This document shows positions 44,441-54,154 of a stretch of DNA of 64,000 nucleotides, piece by piece (position 1 is the stretch's first letter; every line of letters starts with the position of its first letter). The notes under the pieces were generated by a model that was given only the letters and a program-made list of their open reading frames with translations, was not told the DNA's origin and ran no database searches. This DNA comes from Streptococcus suis. GTDB lineage: Bacteria; Bacillota; Bacilli; Lactobacillales; Streptococcaceae. The position numbers and the translations under genes are program-made. The stretch spans positions 186,001 to 250,000 of the forward strand of contig NZ_JAEUXI010000003.1 of NCBI RefSeq assembly GCF_016775005.1, read 5' to 3'.

Positions 44441-44683
44441 TCTAAGTAACGAGGACGTTAAGAAAAGCGTTAGATTTTAGAAAATGGACGTAGCAGTTTG
44501 AGAACTGCAAGGAGATTTGTCTAAATCCTAGCTTTTTAGTCCGAGTACAATTAAGTAACGAAGGCGATTTAAAATCTATAGGATTTTAGCTCGTGTACAA
44601 TTCCAAACATCAAAAAAACAATCCTAGAGGGGCAGGGCTGAGCCCGCTCCTCTATTTTATAAATACAAACAAGGAGAATAGAC
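44441..44683 (+). other. rpsB-tsf spacer with repeated units and a hairpin
   Basis: The motif TAAGTAACGARGRCG occurs at 44443 and about 44552, and CGWGTACAATT occurs twice. GCAGTT-tgag-AACTGC forms a small hairpin. A larger stem at 44625-44654 with a short T stretch may attenuate tsf. No gene seen. Confidence 0.6.
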
Positions 44684-45724
44684 ATGGCAGAAATTACAGC
44701 AGCTCTCGTTAAAGAATTGCGTGAAAAATCAGGTGCTGGCGTTATGGACGCGAAAAAAGCATTGGTTGAAGTAGAAGGCGATATCGAAAAAGCGATCGAA
44801 TTGCTTCGCGAAAAAGGTATGGCTAAGGCAGCTAAGAAAGCTGATCGTGTAGCAGCTGAAGGTTTGACTGGTGTTTACGTTGATGGTAACGTAGCAGCAG
44901 TTGTTGAAGTGAACGCTGAAACAGACTTCGTTGCGAAAAACGCTCAATTCGTTGAATTGGTAAACACTACTGCTAAAGTAATTGCAGAAGGTAAACCAGC
45001 TGACAACGAAGCAGCTCTTAAATTGGTTATGCCTTCAGGTGAAACGCTTGAAGAAGCATACGTAAACGCAACTGCAACAATCGGTGAGAAAATCTCATTC
45101 CGTCGCTTTGCTTTGGTTGAAAAAACAGATGCTCAAGCATTCGGTGCATACCAACACAATGGCGGCCGTATCGGTGTTATCTCAGTTATCGACGGTGGAG
45201 ATGAGACTCTTGCAAAACAAATCTCAATGCACATCGCTGCGATGAAACCAACTGTTCTTTCTTACACTGAATTGGATGAGCAATTCGTTAAAGATGAGTT
45301 GGCACAAATCAACCACAAAATCGAACAAGACAACGAAAGCCGTGCAATGGTTGACAAACCAGCATTGCCACTCTTGCAATATGGTTCAAAAGCTCAATTG
45401 ACTGACGAAGTGATTGCAGCAGCTGAAGAAGCTATCAAAGCTGAATTGGCAGCTGAAGGCAAACCAGAAAAAATCTGGGACAAAATCATCCCAGGTAAAA
45501 TGGACCGCTTCATGCTTGACAACACTCAAGTTGACCAAGCTTACACACTTCTTGCACAAGTTTACATCATGGACGACAGCAAAACAGTTGAAGCTTACTT
45601 GAACTCAGTGAACGCTTCAGTTGTAGAATTTGCTCGTTTCGAAGTGGGTGAAGGTATCGAGAAAGCTTCAAACGACTTTGAAGCAGAAGTTGCAGCGACT
45701 ATGGCAGCAGCTCTTGGTAAATAA
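44684..45724 (+). CDS. tsf: translation elongation factor Ts
   Basis: Nucleotide exchange factor for EF-Tu. The 346-residue product has the UBA-like N-terminus ([20 protein letters not shown]), the EF-Tu-contacting AETDFVAKN, and the dimerisation and C-terminal modules. A GGAG site precedes the ATG. Codon bias indicates very high expression. Confidence 0.98.
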   Translation: MAEITAALVKELREKSGAGVMDAKKALVEVEGDIEKAIELLREKGMAKAAKKADRVAAEGLTGVYVDGNVAAVVEVNAETDFVAKNAQFVELVNTTAKVIAEGKPADNEAALKLVMPSGETLEEAYVNATATIGEKISFRRFALVEKTDAQAFGAYQHNGGRIGVISVIDGGDETLAKQISMHIAAMKPTVLSYTELDEQFVKDELAQINHKIEQDNESRAMVDKPALPLLQYGSKAQLTDEVIAAAEEAIKAELAAEGKPEKIWDKIIPGKMDRFMLDNTQVDQAYTLLAQVYIMDDSKTVEAYLNSVNASVVEFARFEVGEGIEKASNDFEAEVAATMAAALGK

Positions 45725-45735
45725 TCATATATAGC

Positions 45736-45761
45736 AGAACTTCCGAAAGGGAGTTCTTTTT
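45736..45761 (+). terminator. terminator of tsf
   Basis: Arms AGAACT-CC and GG-AGTTCT around a GAAA loop, then Ts. Confidence 0.85.
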
Positions 45762-45845
45762 GTAAAATCGGTCTTAGGGCGGATGTGGGATGTGCTTGAT
45801 TCAGTTATACTAATATCAATCCTAAATATTTTTCATAATCTCCTT

Positions 45846-45877
45846 AAAAAGCACCGGCCACAAGGCCGGTGCTTTTT
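45846..45877. terminator. bidirectional terminator between tsf and the thioredoxin-like gene
   Basis: AAAAA-GCACCGGCC (45846-45859) and GGCCGGTGC-TTTTT (45864-45877): perfect and symmetrical, mainly serving the minus-strand gene. Confidence 0.9.
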
Positions 45878-45889
45878 GTCTGTTATGCA

Positions 45890-46228
45890 TTAGTCTTGAA
45901 TAAAAGCCACAATTTCTTCTTCGGTCATGCTGGAGTCGCAGCGGACTTGAACCCCAGTTGGTTTAGCGACCAAGAGGCCTGGGACGTTAGGAACTTGGTA
46001 GTGGTCGCGAAGTGCTTGGAGTTGAGGGTTGACTTGGCTGGAGTCGAGGAAGTGGACGGTCACTTGCTTGTCTTGGGCGACCTTATGGAGTTTTGGCGCA
46101 AAGCGGTTGCAGTAAGGGCAGGTTGCTCGTCCGATGAAGAGAACAGCCCCCTCTTGAGCAGTTAGGAGACTCTGTGCCTGCTCCACGGTCACACTTGTAA
46201 AGTCTTGAATATAGTCTTGAAAGTTCAT
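45890..46228 (-). CDS. thioredoxin-like protein (CPYC), bacteriocin-accessory type
   Basis: A 112-residue thioredoxin-fold protein with ATCPYCNRFAPKL as the active-site CxxC and the cis-proline loop NVPGLL. The family includes PedC/BrcD accessory proteins of bacteriocin clusters, but no bacteriocin gene is adjacent, so a general thiol-redox role is as likely. No signal peptide. The ATG lacks a visible ribosome binding site, and a TATATC lies 7 bases upstream of it. It is transcribed alone. Confidence 0.8.
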   Translation of the reverse strand: MNFQDYIQDFTSVTVEQAQSLLTAQEGAVLFIGRATCPYCNRFAPKLHKVAQDKQVTVHFLDSSQVNPQLQALRDHYQVPNVPGLLVAKPTGVQVRCDSSMTEEEIVAFIQD

Positions 46229-46460
46229 GGTATAAGATATAAAGGGCGTCCAGCGGACACAGACAAAATAGGAAACAGAACGACGACTAGTTCTCGTTTA
46301 TCTTTTTGGCCCAGTCCGTAGCCCGTATTCAGATCAACCAAATACGGAAGCCCTAGTCCTTTCTATTTTTTTCTTTTATTATAGAAAAAAACAAAGCAGA
46401 TTTCAAAATTCTGCTACGGATGAGGCTGGGCTTTTGCTTTCAAAATTTGTTATTTTAGGG
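46229..46460. other. intergenic region upstream of ctsR
   Basis: About 230 bases without a recognisable gene. It has CCGTATT/AATACGG arms near 46327-46352 and AGCAGA/TCTGCT arms near 46396-46417, which may be remnants of a small repeat. Confidence 0.4.
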
Positions 46461-46486
46461 TATAATAATGGTCAAAGATAGTCAAA
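46461..46486 (+). promoter_or_regulatory. ctsR promoter -10 and CtsR operator
   Basis: TATAAT at 46461-46466, then GGTCAAA-GAT-AGTCAAA at 46470-46486, a full match to the CtsR direct-repeat operator, lying on the transcription start. Confidence 0.92.
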
Positions 46487-46501
46487 GAAAGAGGCGATAC
46501 T

Positions 46502-46960
46502 ATGGCGATGAAAAATACATCGGATTATATCGAAGAGCATATCAAAGCCATCTTGGAACAGGTCAATGTGGCAGAGTTGCGCCGGAGTGAATTGGCCAGT
46601 CGGTTTGAAGTGGTGCCAAGTCAGATTAACTACGTGATAAAAACCCGTTTTACAGCCAGCCGTGGTTATATTGTGGAAAGCAAGCGTGGTGGCGGTGGCT
46701 ATATTCGCATTGGTCGGATTACCTTTTCGGATAAGCACGAACTGGTCCATGATTTGTTAAACAATATGGGGGAGCAGTTGTCTGCGACGGTCTATTCCGA
46801 TATATTGCAGTTGCTGTTTGATGAGGGTTTGATGACAGAGCGAGAGGGCAACCTCTTTTTGGCTACTGGGTCAGATGATGTTTTGGGGCGAGATGCAGAC
46901 GGTATTCGGGCGCGGATGATGCGTCAGGTATTGCGCCGCTTAGATAGGAAAGAGGATTAA
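46502..46960 (+). CDS. ctsR: class III heat-shock repressor CtsR
   Basis: Represses clp genes at normal temperature by binding tandem heptamers. The 152-residue product has the winged-helix part (YIEEHIKAILEQ; ASRFEVVPSQINYVIKTRF) with the temperature-sensing glycine-rich wing RGGGGYIRIGR. It sits directly behind a perfect CtsR operator, so autoregulation is clear, and abuts clpC. Confidence 0.96.
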   Translation: MAMKNTSDYIEEHIKAILEQVNVAELRRSELASRFEVVPSQINYVIKTRFTASRGYIVESKRGGGGYIRIGRITFSDKHELVHDLLNNMGEQLSATVYSDILQLLFDEGLMTEREGNLFLATGSDDVLGRDADGIRARMMRQVLRRLDRKED

Positions 46961-49417
46961 ATGGGAAAAAAGATTTCAAAAGGTTTACAAGGAGTATTTG
47001 AAGATGCTCAGTTGATTGCCCAACGTTACCGGAGCGAGTATTTGGAGACTTGGCACTTATTGCTGGCTTTTGTGATCAATCCAGATACGATTGCAGGCTC
47101 TGTTTTGGCAGAATATCCTGCTTCTATCTCTGATTATGAGCAAGCCACTTTTGTGGTGACAGAAAAAGTCTATCAAGAAGAGTTGGAGAGGTTTGATTTT
47201 CTGCCGTCTTCCAGCCGCATGGTCGAGGTCAATATTCTAGCGGAAAAAATTGCAGAGATTGTCAAGGCAAAGGAACTAGGGACAGAGCATCTGTTTATGG
47301 CCATTCTCTTGGACAAGCGCTCGATTGCATCGCAAATCTTGGACAGGGTTGGTTTTCATTTTGAAGATAGTGGTGATAAGACCCGCTTTATTGATTTACG
47401 GAAAAATTTGGAAGGTAAGGCAGGTTTTACCAAGGACCATCTCAAAGCCATCCGGAGTATCTTGAAGGGCGGAAAACCCAAGCAAGCCAATGTTGGAAAC
47501 ATGATGGGCATGCCTCAGCCACAAAGTGGTGGACTGGAAGATTATACCCGGGATTTGACGCTCTTGGCTCGTTCTGGTCAATTGGAACCTGTGATTGGTC
47601 GAGATGACGAAATTGCTCGTATGGTCCAGATTCTCTCACGAAAAACCAAGAACAATCCAGTCTTGGTTGGGGATGCGGGTGTCGGAAAAACTGCGCTAGC
47701 TTTGGGCTTGGCCCAGCGAATTGCCGATGGTCAAGTGCCAGCCAGCCTTGTCAATATGCGGGTTCTTGAGCTGGATTTGATGAATGTGATTGCTGGAACC
47801 CGTTTTCGTGGGGATTTTGAGGAGCGGATGAACAATATCATCAATGATATCGAAGAAGATGGTCAGGTGATTTTGTTTATCGACGAGCTGCACACGATTA
47901 TGGGGTCTGGTTCAGGGATTGATTCGACTTTGGATGCGGCCAATATCCTTAAGCCTGCCCTGTCTCGTGGGACTTTGCGGACAGTAGGGGCAACGACTCA
48001 GGATGAGTACCAAAAGCATATTGAAAAAGATGCGGCCTTGGTGCGTCGTTTTGCAAAGGTTTTGATTGAAGAGCCGAGTGTGGAAGACAGTATCAAGATT
48101 TTAGAGGGGTTGAAATCCTCCTATGAAGCTCATCACAAGGTCTCGATTTCAGATCAGGCTTTGGCAACAGCGGTGCGGTATGCCAAGCGGTATTTGACCA
48201 GTAAAAACCTGCCAGATTCGGCCATTGACTTGTTAGATGAAGCCTCTGCCAAGGTGCAAAATCGTGCCAAGGGTCAAGCGCCAGAAGGTGATCTGACCGC
48301 CCTGGATCAGGCGCTGATGGCTGGAAAATATAAGAAGGTCAGCCAACTGATGGTCAAGGCGCAGGTTGCTCAGGAGGAGGGCAACCAGTATCAGCTAGAA
48401 GTGACGGAAGAAGATATTTTATCTACTCTGAGTGTCCTATCAGGGATCCCTGTGTCTAAATTGAGTCGTTCGGACGCCAAGAAATACCTCCATCTGGAAG
48501 AGGAGTTGCACAAGCGTGTGATTGGACAGGATGAGGCGATTTCTGCCATCAGTCGTGCCATTCGCCGTAATCAGTCAGGTATTCGGACAGGACGCAGACC
48601 GATTGGCTCCTTCATGTTCTTGGGTCCAACTGGTGTCGGTAAGACAGAGTTGGCCAAGGCTTTGGCAGAAGTTCTCTTTGATGATGAATCGGCTCTTATT
48701 CGTTTTGACATGAGTGAGTACATGGAGAAATTTGCGGCTAGTCGCCTAAATGGAGCGCCTCCTGGTTATGTTGGCTATGAAGAAGGTGGCGAGCTGACAG
48801 AGAAAGTTCGTAATAAACCCTATTCTGTTCTGCTCTTTGATGAGGTAGAAAAAGCCCATCCAGATATTTTTAACGTGCTTTTGCAGGTCTTGGATGATGG
48901 TGTCTTGACCGATAGCAAGGGTCGCAAGGTTGATTTCTCCAACACGGTGATTATTATGACTTCTAACTTAGGAGCAACCGCTCTTCGTGATGATAAGACC
49001 GTTGGGTTTGGAGCAGTTGATTTGTCCAAGGACCACAAGGAAGTGGAAAAACGGATCTTCGAAGAGTTGAAAAAGGCTTATCGCCCTGAATTTATCAACC
49101 GTATTGATGAAAAAGTAGTCTTCCACAGTTTGACAGAGTCGGATATGTTGGATGTTGTCAAAGTGATGGTGAAGCCATTGATTGCGGTTGCCGCGAGCAA
49201 GGGAATCCTTCTGAAACTCCAACCATCAGCTCTTAAATTGCTGGCCAAGGAAGGCTATGATCCAGAAATGGGTGCCCGTCCACTCCGTCGTTTGCTCCAA
49301 ACAAAATTGGAAGATCCGATGGCGGAAATGCTCTTGCGCGAAGATGTTGGTGCAGGTATGACCCTGAAAGTGGGTGTCAAGGCCAACCAGCTCAAGTTTG
49401 AGAGTGTGAACGAATAG
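46961..49417 (+). CDS. clpC: Clp protease ATPase subunit ClpC
   Basis: AAA+ unfoldase that feeds ClpP and controls stress proteins. The 818-residue product has an N-terminal repeat domain, two AAA+ modules with GDAGVGKT and GPTGVGKT, sensor motifs, and a C-terminal domain ([10 protein letters not shown]). Its ATG directly follows the ctsR stop, so it is controlled by the same operator. No mcsA or mcsB genes occur here, as usual for streptococci. Confidence 0.96.
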   Translation: MGKKISKGLQGVFEDAQLIAQRYRSEYLETWHLLLAFVINPDTIAGSVLAEYPASISDYEQATFVVTEKVYQEELERFDFLPSSSRMVEVNILAEKIAEIVKAKELGTEHLFMAILLDKRSIASQILDRVGFHFEDSGDKTRFIDLRKNLEGKAGFTKDHLKAIRSILKGGKPKQANVGNMMGMPQPQSGGLEDYTRDLTLLARSGQLEPVIGRDDEIARMVQILSRKTKNNPVLVGDAGVGKTALALGLAQRIADGQVPASLVNMRVLELDLMNVIAGTRFRGDFEERMNNIINDIEEDGQVILFIDELHTIMGSGSGIDSTLDAANILKPALSRGTLRTVGATTQDEYQKHIEKDAALVRRFAKVLIEEPSVEDSIKILEGLKSSYEAHHKVSISDQALATAVRYAKRYLTSKNLPDSAIDLLDEASAKVQNRAKGQAPEGDLTALDQALMAGKYKKVSQLMVKAQVAQEEGNQYQLEVTEEDILSTLSVLSGIPVSKLSRSDAKKYLHLEEELHKRVIGQDEAISAISRAIRRNQSGIRTGRRPIGSFMFLGPTGVGKTELAKALAEVLFDDESALIRFDMSEYMEKFAASRLNGAPPGYVGYEEGGELTEKVRNKPYSVLLFDEVEKAHPDIFNVLLQVLDDGVLTDSKGRKVDFSNTVIIMTSNLGATALRDDKTVGFGAVDLSKDHKEVEKRIFEELKKAYRPEFINRIDEKVVFHSLTESDMLDVVKVMVKPLIAVAASKGILLKLQPSALKLLAKEGYDPEMGARPLRRLLQTKLEDPMAEMLLREDVGAGMTLKVGVKANQLKFESVNE

Positions 49418-49424
49418 ACTCGAG

Positions 49425-49450
49425 AGAAACAGGGAAACCTGTTTCTTTTT
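49425..49450 (+). terminator. terminator of ctsR-clpC
   Basis: GAAACAGG/CCTGTTTC around GAAA, then five Ts. Confidence 0.9.
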
Positions 49451-49484
49451 ACTACACCTTTTTATAAAAAATAATAAATAGGTC

Positions 49485-49513
49485 TTGACTGGTTATGGAA
49501 AAAGGGGTATGAT
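49485..49513 (+). promoter_or_regulatory. promoter of the NAD salvage operon
   Basis: TTGACT (49485-49490), 17 bp, TATGAT (49508-49513). A repeated AAATATAAAAA follows at 49515-49537 and could be an operator. Confidence 0.75.
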
Positions 49514-49545
49514 AGAAAATATAAAAAAATATAAAAAGGTTATCT

Positions 49546-50583
49546 ATGAAAAAAACAGTTGCAGTTATCTTTGGGACTTTTGCGCCAATGCACAAGGGGC
49601 ACATTGACTTGATTCAGCGTGCCAAACGAGAAAATGACCGAGCGGTGGTCATCGTTTCGGGCTATGATCAGGACCGTGGACATCAGATTGGTTTGGGCTT
49701 GCAGAAGCGCTTCCGCTATATCCGTGAAACCTTTAACGACGAAGCCTTAGTTTCTGTTTTTAAGTTGGATGAGACTGGCATGCCGCCTTATCCAGAGGGT
49801 TGGACCCCTTGGTTAGAAGCCTTGGAGGCCTTGGTTTCTCCTCGGGAAGATGAGGATTTGGTCTTCTATGTTTCAGAAAAAGAGTATGCAGAGGAATTGC
49901 GGTCACGGGGCTATCTAGCTTCCTTTACGGAGAGAAATTTTGGGATTTCTGCGACACTGATTCGGGAAAATCCTGCCAAGTATTGGAATTCCATCGCCAA
50001 GCCCTTCCGACGTCACTTTTCTAAGAATGTCTTGGTGGTCGGCTCAGCTTCAAATGGAAAAACCACGCTAGTGCGAGATCTAGGCCGCTATTATTCCTGT
50101 CCCGTTTCGTTGGAATATGCCCGCTACTACCAGCAACGCTACAATGTCCGTGACGATGAGTTGACAGGAAAGGACTACAACTATCTCCTGACAGGCCAAT
50201 ACCGGCAAACCTCTGATTTGATTGATTCGGAGACCAACAGGGGATTGGTGATTGCAGATACCAACGCGACTGTCACAGAAGCCTACTACGACTACTACAT
50301 CGGTGAAACTTCTAGTTCCTTCCACTCGCTTTGTGCGGATACGGTGAAGAATGAAAAATGGGATTTGATTATCTTTGTCTTGCCGACGGGTTCTTATGTT
50401 GATGATGGTTTTCGGGATATGACCATGGCTGACGCTGACATTCGCAATGCCTTCACCGAGCATTTGAAGGATTTGGTTGCCAAAAACCATCCGCAAACCC
50501 AGTTGGCTTATATCGGTGGGGATTATGCAGAAAACTATGCCAAGGCCATTCAGTTGATCGATGGTATTTATCAGGAATATTAG
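49546..50583 (+). CDS. nadR: NadR-type NMN adenylyltransferase / ribosylnicotinamide kinase
   Basis: Salvages nicotinamide riboside to NAD in two steps. The 345-residue product has an N-terminal nucleotidyltransferase domain (GTFAPMHKGHIDL) and a C-terminal kinase domain with P-loop GSASNGKTT. Unlike the enterobacterial protein it has no N-terminal helix-turn-helix, so it is enzymatic only. It is followed by the transporter pnuC and an NrtR-like regulator. Confidence 0.92.
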   Translation: MKKTVAVIFGTFAPMHKGHIDLIQRAKRENDRAVVIVSGYDQDRGHQIGLGLQKRFRYIRETFNDEALVSVFKLDETGMPPYPEGWTPWLEALEALVSPREDEDLVFYVSEKEYAEELRSRGYLASFTERNFGISATLIRENPAKYWNSIAKPFRRHFSKNVLVVGSASNGKTTLVRDLGRYYSCPVSLEYARYYQQRYNVRDDELTGKDYNYLLTGQYRQTSDLIDSETNRGLVIADTNATVTEAYYDYYIGETSSSFHSLCADTVKNEKWDLIIFVLPTGSYVDDGFRDMTMADADIRNAFTEHLKDLVAKNHPQTQLAYIGGDYAENYAKAIQLIDGIYQEY

Positions 50584-50592
50584 GAGGAAGAT

Positions 50593-51399
50593 ATGAATCA
50601 ATTGCTTCAGCGTATCGAAGGGATGAAGACAGCTATGACACAGGTTCCAGAAAATATGGCTGCGATTGCAAGCAGGGCAAGGAAAATGGGGCTACTTGGG
50701 GTCTTGCAGGCGGTTGTTGCAGACCTGTTTTTAGGGCGGACGCTCTTTCAATGGTCTTACTTACTGGTCCTGTCGAGTGTGCCTTTTGTCTTAGAGTTTA
50801 CCAATGGTGCTGCCAATCATGACTGGGTTGGGCTTTTTACCTCCTGGACGGGCATTGTCTGCGTGATTATGGTGGCAGAAGGTCGTGCAAGTAACTACTT
50901 TTTTGGTTTTCTGAATAGTGTGATTTACTTTGCCCTCTCCTATCAAAATATGTTTTATGGAGAAGTAATGACAGCCATCTTTTTCATTGTCATGCAGCCA
51001 GTTGGTCTTTATTTTTGGTTGACTGCCCGTGTTAATGGAGTGGCGGAAGAGGAGAAGACGGAGTTTGAGGCCCGTAAGTTGGACTTGAAGGGCTGGATCA
51101 AATGGCTGGGCTTCACTTTACTGGTTTGGGCAAGTTTTGGCTTGATTTATCAATCGGTTGGTTCGGCTCGTCCATTCCGTGACTCTATCACAGATGGGAC
51201 CAACTGGACGGGTCAATTTTTGATGACCTATCTTTACCGTGAACAGTGGATTTTCTGGATTGCGACTAATCTATTTTCTATCTATCTCTGGTGGGGGACT
51301 TCTCTTCACATGCAAGCCATGTACTGGGTTTATGCCCTGAACAGTGCGGTCGGTTGGTACCAGTGGTCTAAGTCTATAAAAGAGGGGCAGGTGGCGTAG
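50593..51399 (+). CDS. pnuC: nicotinamide riboside transporter PnuC
   Basis: Membrane carrier that brings nicotinamide riboside into the cell for NadR to trap by phosphorylation. The 268-residue product has about seven membrane helices and family sequences such as WTGIVCVIMVAEGRASNYFFG and WWGTSLHMQAMYWVY. It lies 9 bases after nadR with a GGAGGA site. Confidence 0.92.
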   Translation: MNQLLQRIEGMKTAMTQVPENMAAIASRARKMGLLGVLQAVVADLFLGRTLFQWSYLLVLSSVPFVLEFTNGAANHDWVGLFTSWTGIVCVIMVAEGRASNYFFGFLNSVIYFALSYQNMFYGEVMTAIFFIVMQPVGLYFWLTARVNGVAEEEKTEFEARKLDLKGWIKWLGFTLLVWASFGLIYQSVGSARPFRDSITDGTNWTGQFLMTYLYREQWIFWIATNLFSIYLWWGTSLHMQAMYWVYALNSAVGWYQWSKSIKEGQVA

Positions 51400-51400
51400 G

Positions 51401-52174
51401 ATGGTTAGGCCAGAAGGTCTATCAGACAAGGAATATTATGAAAAATATGGGACAGAAGAAGAATTTTTGGACTGGTACCAACAACAGGATTTGCCGCGTT
51501 TTGAAAAGCCTAGTGTAACGGCTGATATGGTGGTTTATAGTTTTGTCCAGGGTCGAATCAAGCTCCTCTTGATTCGGCGGGCTGCCCATCCTTGTCAACA
51601 CAAACTCTCCTTGGTAGGTGGTTTTATTGCCAGAGGCGAGGATGCCTACCAGACCTGCCAGCGTGAGATAAAAAAAGAAGCAGGACTGGATTTGCCGCGG
51701 AATCACATCGAGCAGCTCTTGACGGTTTCCAATCCAGAACGGGATCCGCGGGGCTGGATGATGACCATTGCACACTTGGTTTACCTGCCTAGTCAGGCCT
51801 TGGACTTGGTCAAGCCAGGTCCAGATGGACGGGAGCCGATTGTGATTGATGTAGATTTTAAGACAGCGCAGTGCTTCTATGAGGGCCAGGTTTTGATGGC
51901 AGAGGATTTTGCCTTTGACCATTATGAGATTGTTATGACCTCTATCCAGCGGATTCAGGGGCGAATGAAGTGGAATCCTACTTTTCTCAATCTCCTGCAG
52001 CAACCTTTTACCATCTATGCTGCGACGGACTTGGTCAATCTGATTTCTCCTGACAAAAAAATACTCCACAACAATTTCCTTGCCAAATATGGAGATTTTG
52101 TGGAAGAAGTGGGGGAAGAGCGCCTGCCTAAGCGGAAGCCTAGAAAGACCTACCGTTTGAAAGAAAGTTCATAA
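51401..52174 (+). CDS. NrtR-like NUDIX-domain regulator of NAD metabolism
   Basis: A 257-residue protein with a NUDIX-type N-terminal domain (GGFIARGEDAYQTCQREIKKEAGL) and a C-terminal winged-helix region (residues about 170-240). This combination is the NrtR family, which senses ADP-ribose-type metabolites and represses NAD genes. Its place at the end of nadR-pnuC supports control of the same operon. The NUDIX box departs from the catalytic consensus. It could instead be a hydrolase; I favour the regulator. Confidence 0.75.
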   Translation: MVRPEGLSDKEYYEKYGTEEEFLDWYQQQDLPRFEKPSVTADMVVYSFVQGRIKLLLIRRAAHPCQHKLSLVGGFIARGEDAYQTCQREIKKEAGLDLPRNHIEQLLTVSNPERDPRGWMMTIAHLVYLPSQALDLVKPGPDGREPIVIDVDFKTAQCFYEGQVLMAEDFAFDHYEIVMTSIQRIQGRMKWNPTFLNLLQQPFTIYAATDLVNLISPDKKILHNNFLAKYGDFVEEVGEERLPKRKPRKTYRLKESS

Positions 52175-52181
52175 AACAAAG

Positions 52182-52208
52182 AAAACTCCAGCTGATACTG
52201 GAGTTTTT
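52182..52208. terminator. bidirectional terminator between NrtR-like gene and dus
   Basis: AAAACTCCAG (52182-52191) pairs with CTGGAGTTTT (52198-52207). It suits both converging units. Confidence 0.85.
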
Positions 52209-52212
52209 AATA

Positions 52213-53217
52213 TTATTTAGCAATCCGTTCTTGATAGGCTTCTCTGGCTTGGTCAAAGAGTTCTTGGACCTGCTCAATGGTTTCTGCCTTGGCAACGGCG
52301 CCACGGATCTTGGCAGCACCTGCTGAGCCACGGAGATAGTGGGGAGCAAGGCCACGGAATTCGCGGACGGCAACGGACTCACCTTTGAGATTGGTCAATC
52401 GGGTCAGGTGGTCGAAGGCGACATTGAGTTTATCATCGAAGGAGAGGTCGGGCAGGACTTCTCCTGTTTCAAGATAGTGGTTGATTTGGTTGAAGATGTA
52501 AGGATTGCCCATGGCAGTCCGTCCGACCATGACGGCATCGGCACCGACTTCCTCGATTCGTTGACGGGCATCTTCTACATTACGGATGTCGCCGTTTGCG
52601 ATGAAGGGAATCTTGGTCAGGCTGCCAGCTACCTTGGTCAAGGTTTCCAGGTCAACCGTTCCTGTGTACATCTGCTCACGGGTCCGTCCGTGCATGGCCA
52701 GGGCAGCCACTCCGCCACTTTCTGCGGCCAGGGCATTTTCGACCGCTAGGTCGGTATTGTTCCAACCGGTCCGCATCTTAACGGTCAAGGGAATATCGAG
52801 TACCGAGGTCACTTCCTTGATGATGTGGTAAATCTTGTCGGGGTCCTTGAGCCACTTGGCACCGGCCTCATTCTTGATGACCTTGTTGACAGGGCAACCC
52901 ATGTTGATGTCCACGATGTTGGCCTTGGTGTTCTTCTGGATGAAGTCGGCAGCTCGTTTCAGTCCTTCTGCATCGCCACCGAAAAGCTGGATAGACATGG
53001 GGTATTCGTTGTCGTCAATATGGAGCATATGGAGGGTCTTCTCGTTGTTGTAGAGAAGGCCTTTTTCAGAAATCATTTCCATAACGACCAGGCCTGCGCC
53101 CATTTCCTTGGCAATGGTGCGGAAGGCCGAGTTGGTCACGCCAGCCATTGGGGCCAGTACGCAGCGATTGGGGATTTCCACATCACCAATCATGAAAGGG
53201 GTGTTGAGATTAGCCAT
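52213..53217 (-). CDS. dus: tRNA-dihydrouridine synthase (DusB-like)
   Basis: FMN enzyme that reduces uridines in tRNA D-loops. The 334-residue product has the family motif [12 protein letters not shown], the catalytic [16 protein letters not shown] with its cysteine, and [13 protein letters not shown] for FMN binding. The start at 53217 has GGAGGAACTC upstream inside hslO. It overlaps the hslO stop by 8 bases, so the two form an operon. Confidence 0.93.
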   Translation of the reverse strand: MANLNTPFMIGDVEIPNRCVLAPMAGVTNSAFRTIAKEMGAGLVVMEMISEKGLLYNNEKTLHMLHIDDNEYPMSIQLFGGDAEGLKRAADFIQKNTKANIVDINMGCPVNKVIKNEAGAKWLKDPDKIYHIIKEVTSVLDIPLTVKMRTGWNNTDLAVENALAAESGGVAALAMHGRTREQMYTGTVDLETLTKVAGSLTKIPFIANGDIRNVEDARQRIEEVGADAVMVGRTAMGNPYIFNQINHYLETGEVLPDLSFDDKLNVAFDHLTRLTNLKGESVAVREFRGLAPHYLRGSAGAAKIRGAVAKAETIEQVQELFDQAREAYQERIAK

Positions 53218-54076
53218 TGATGAGTTCCTCCAAATCGTTTTCGTCAAAGTGGTAATGGGTCTGGCAGAATTGACAGGTGATGTCCACGCCCTTGTCCTCG
53301 TCTTTCATCTCTTGCAGGTCTGTTTTTGGCAAGCTGGCTAGAGCATCGAGGAAGCGGTCCTTAGAGCAGTCGCAGACAAAGCCGATTTCCTCTTCTGACA
53401 GGCGTTTGAAGTCGTCGTCGCCATAAATGGCGGATAGCAGAGCCTCTATGTGGTTTTCAGAAGCCAGCAAGCTCGAAATGGCAGGCATTTCTTGGATGCG
53501 TTTCTCGAAACGGGCAATTTCAGCCTCAGTCGCACCTGGTAAAACTTGCAACAAGAATCCGCCAGCCACCTTGACCTTATCTTTTTCGTCTAATAACACG
53601 TTCAGTCCCACTGCAGAAGGTGTCTGCTGGCTGTCTGTTAAGAAATAAGCAAAGTCTTCACCGATTTCGCCAGAAATCAATGGCGTCATGGAGTTGTAAG
53701 GATGACCGGTTCCGTAGTCTGTGATGACTAGGAATTGCCCATTGCCCACAAGAGGCCCAACGATGACTTCGCCAGTCGCTGTCCGTTTGTAATCTAAGTC
53801 TGGATTTTGAATGTAGCCCTTGACCTGACCTTTGGTATTGGCAACGGAGATGATAGCCCCAACAGCACCGCTAGCCAAGATTTTAAGGGTGATTTTTGTA
53901 TCGCCTTTTTCATTGGCAGCCAAGATCTGATTGGCGATGAGGGTGCGGCCTAGAGCAACGGTGGACGACGCCATAGTGTCGTGTTTTTCTTGGGCTGTTT
54001 TCACGGTTTCTGTGCTATCTAGCACAAAGGCACGGAAATGCCCGCTTTTTGATAGTGTTTTAATAATTTTATCCAT
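53210..54076 (-). CDS. hslO: redox-regulated chaperone Hsp33
   Basis: Holdase chaperone activated by oxidation. The 288-residue product has the N-terminal domain starting [17 protein letters not shown] and the C-terminal zinc-binding redox switch with CDC ([10 protein letters not shown]) and CQFC. The start is in agreement with homologues, but no ribosome binding site precedes it and a TGcTATAAT lies just 7 bases upstream, so the transcript may be leaderless. It leads the hslO-dus unit. Confidence 0.94.
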   Translation of the reverse strand: MDKIIKTLSKSGHFRAFVLDSTETVKTAQEKHDTMASSTVALGRTLIANQILAANEKGDTKITLKILASGAVGAIISVANTKGQVKGYIQNPDLDYKRTATGEVIVGPLVGNGQFLVITDYGTGHPYNSMTPLISGEIGEDFAYFLTDSQQTPSAVGLNVLLDEKDKVKVAGGFLLQVLPGATEAEIARFEKRIQEMPAISSLLASENHIEALLSAIYGDDDFKRLSEEEIGFVCDCSKDRFLDALASLPKTDLQEMKDEDKGVDITCQFCQTHYHFDENDLEELING

Positions 54077-54083
54077 AAGGATT

Positions 54084-54092
54084 ATTATAGCA
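54084..54092 (-). promoter_or_regulatory. extended -10 of hslO, almost touching the start codon
   Basis: Minus-strand TG-c-TATAAT at 54092-54084; the ATG begins at 54076, seven bases after the hexamer. Confidence 0.7.
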
Positions 54093-54113
54093 CAAGTAGA
54101 GAGGGAGGGGGAA

Positions 54114-54146
54114 GAAAATAAGCCTGAAAGTCAGGCTTTCAGGCTT
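54114..54146 (-). terminator. terminator of ssnA
   Basis: Eleven-base perfect arms AAGCCTGAAAG (54120-54130) and CTTTCAGGCTT (54136-54146). The U run on the minus strand is weak. Confidence 0.7.
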
Positions 54147-54154
54147 AAACTCTA

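Noticed and set aside
45890..46228. Bacteriocin cluster around the PedC/BrcD-like gene
   Set aside because: No precursor with a double-glycine leader, immunity gene or dedicated transporter is next to it.
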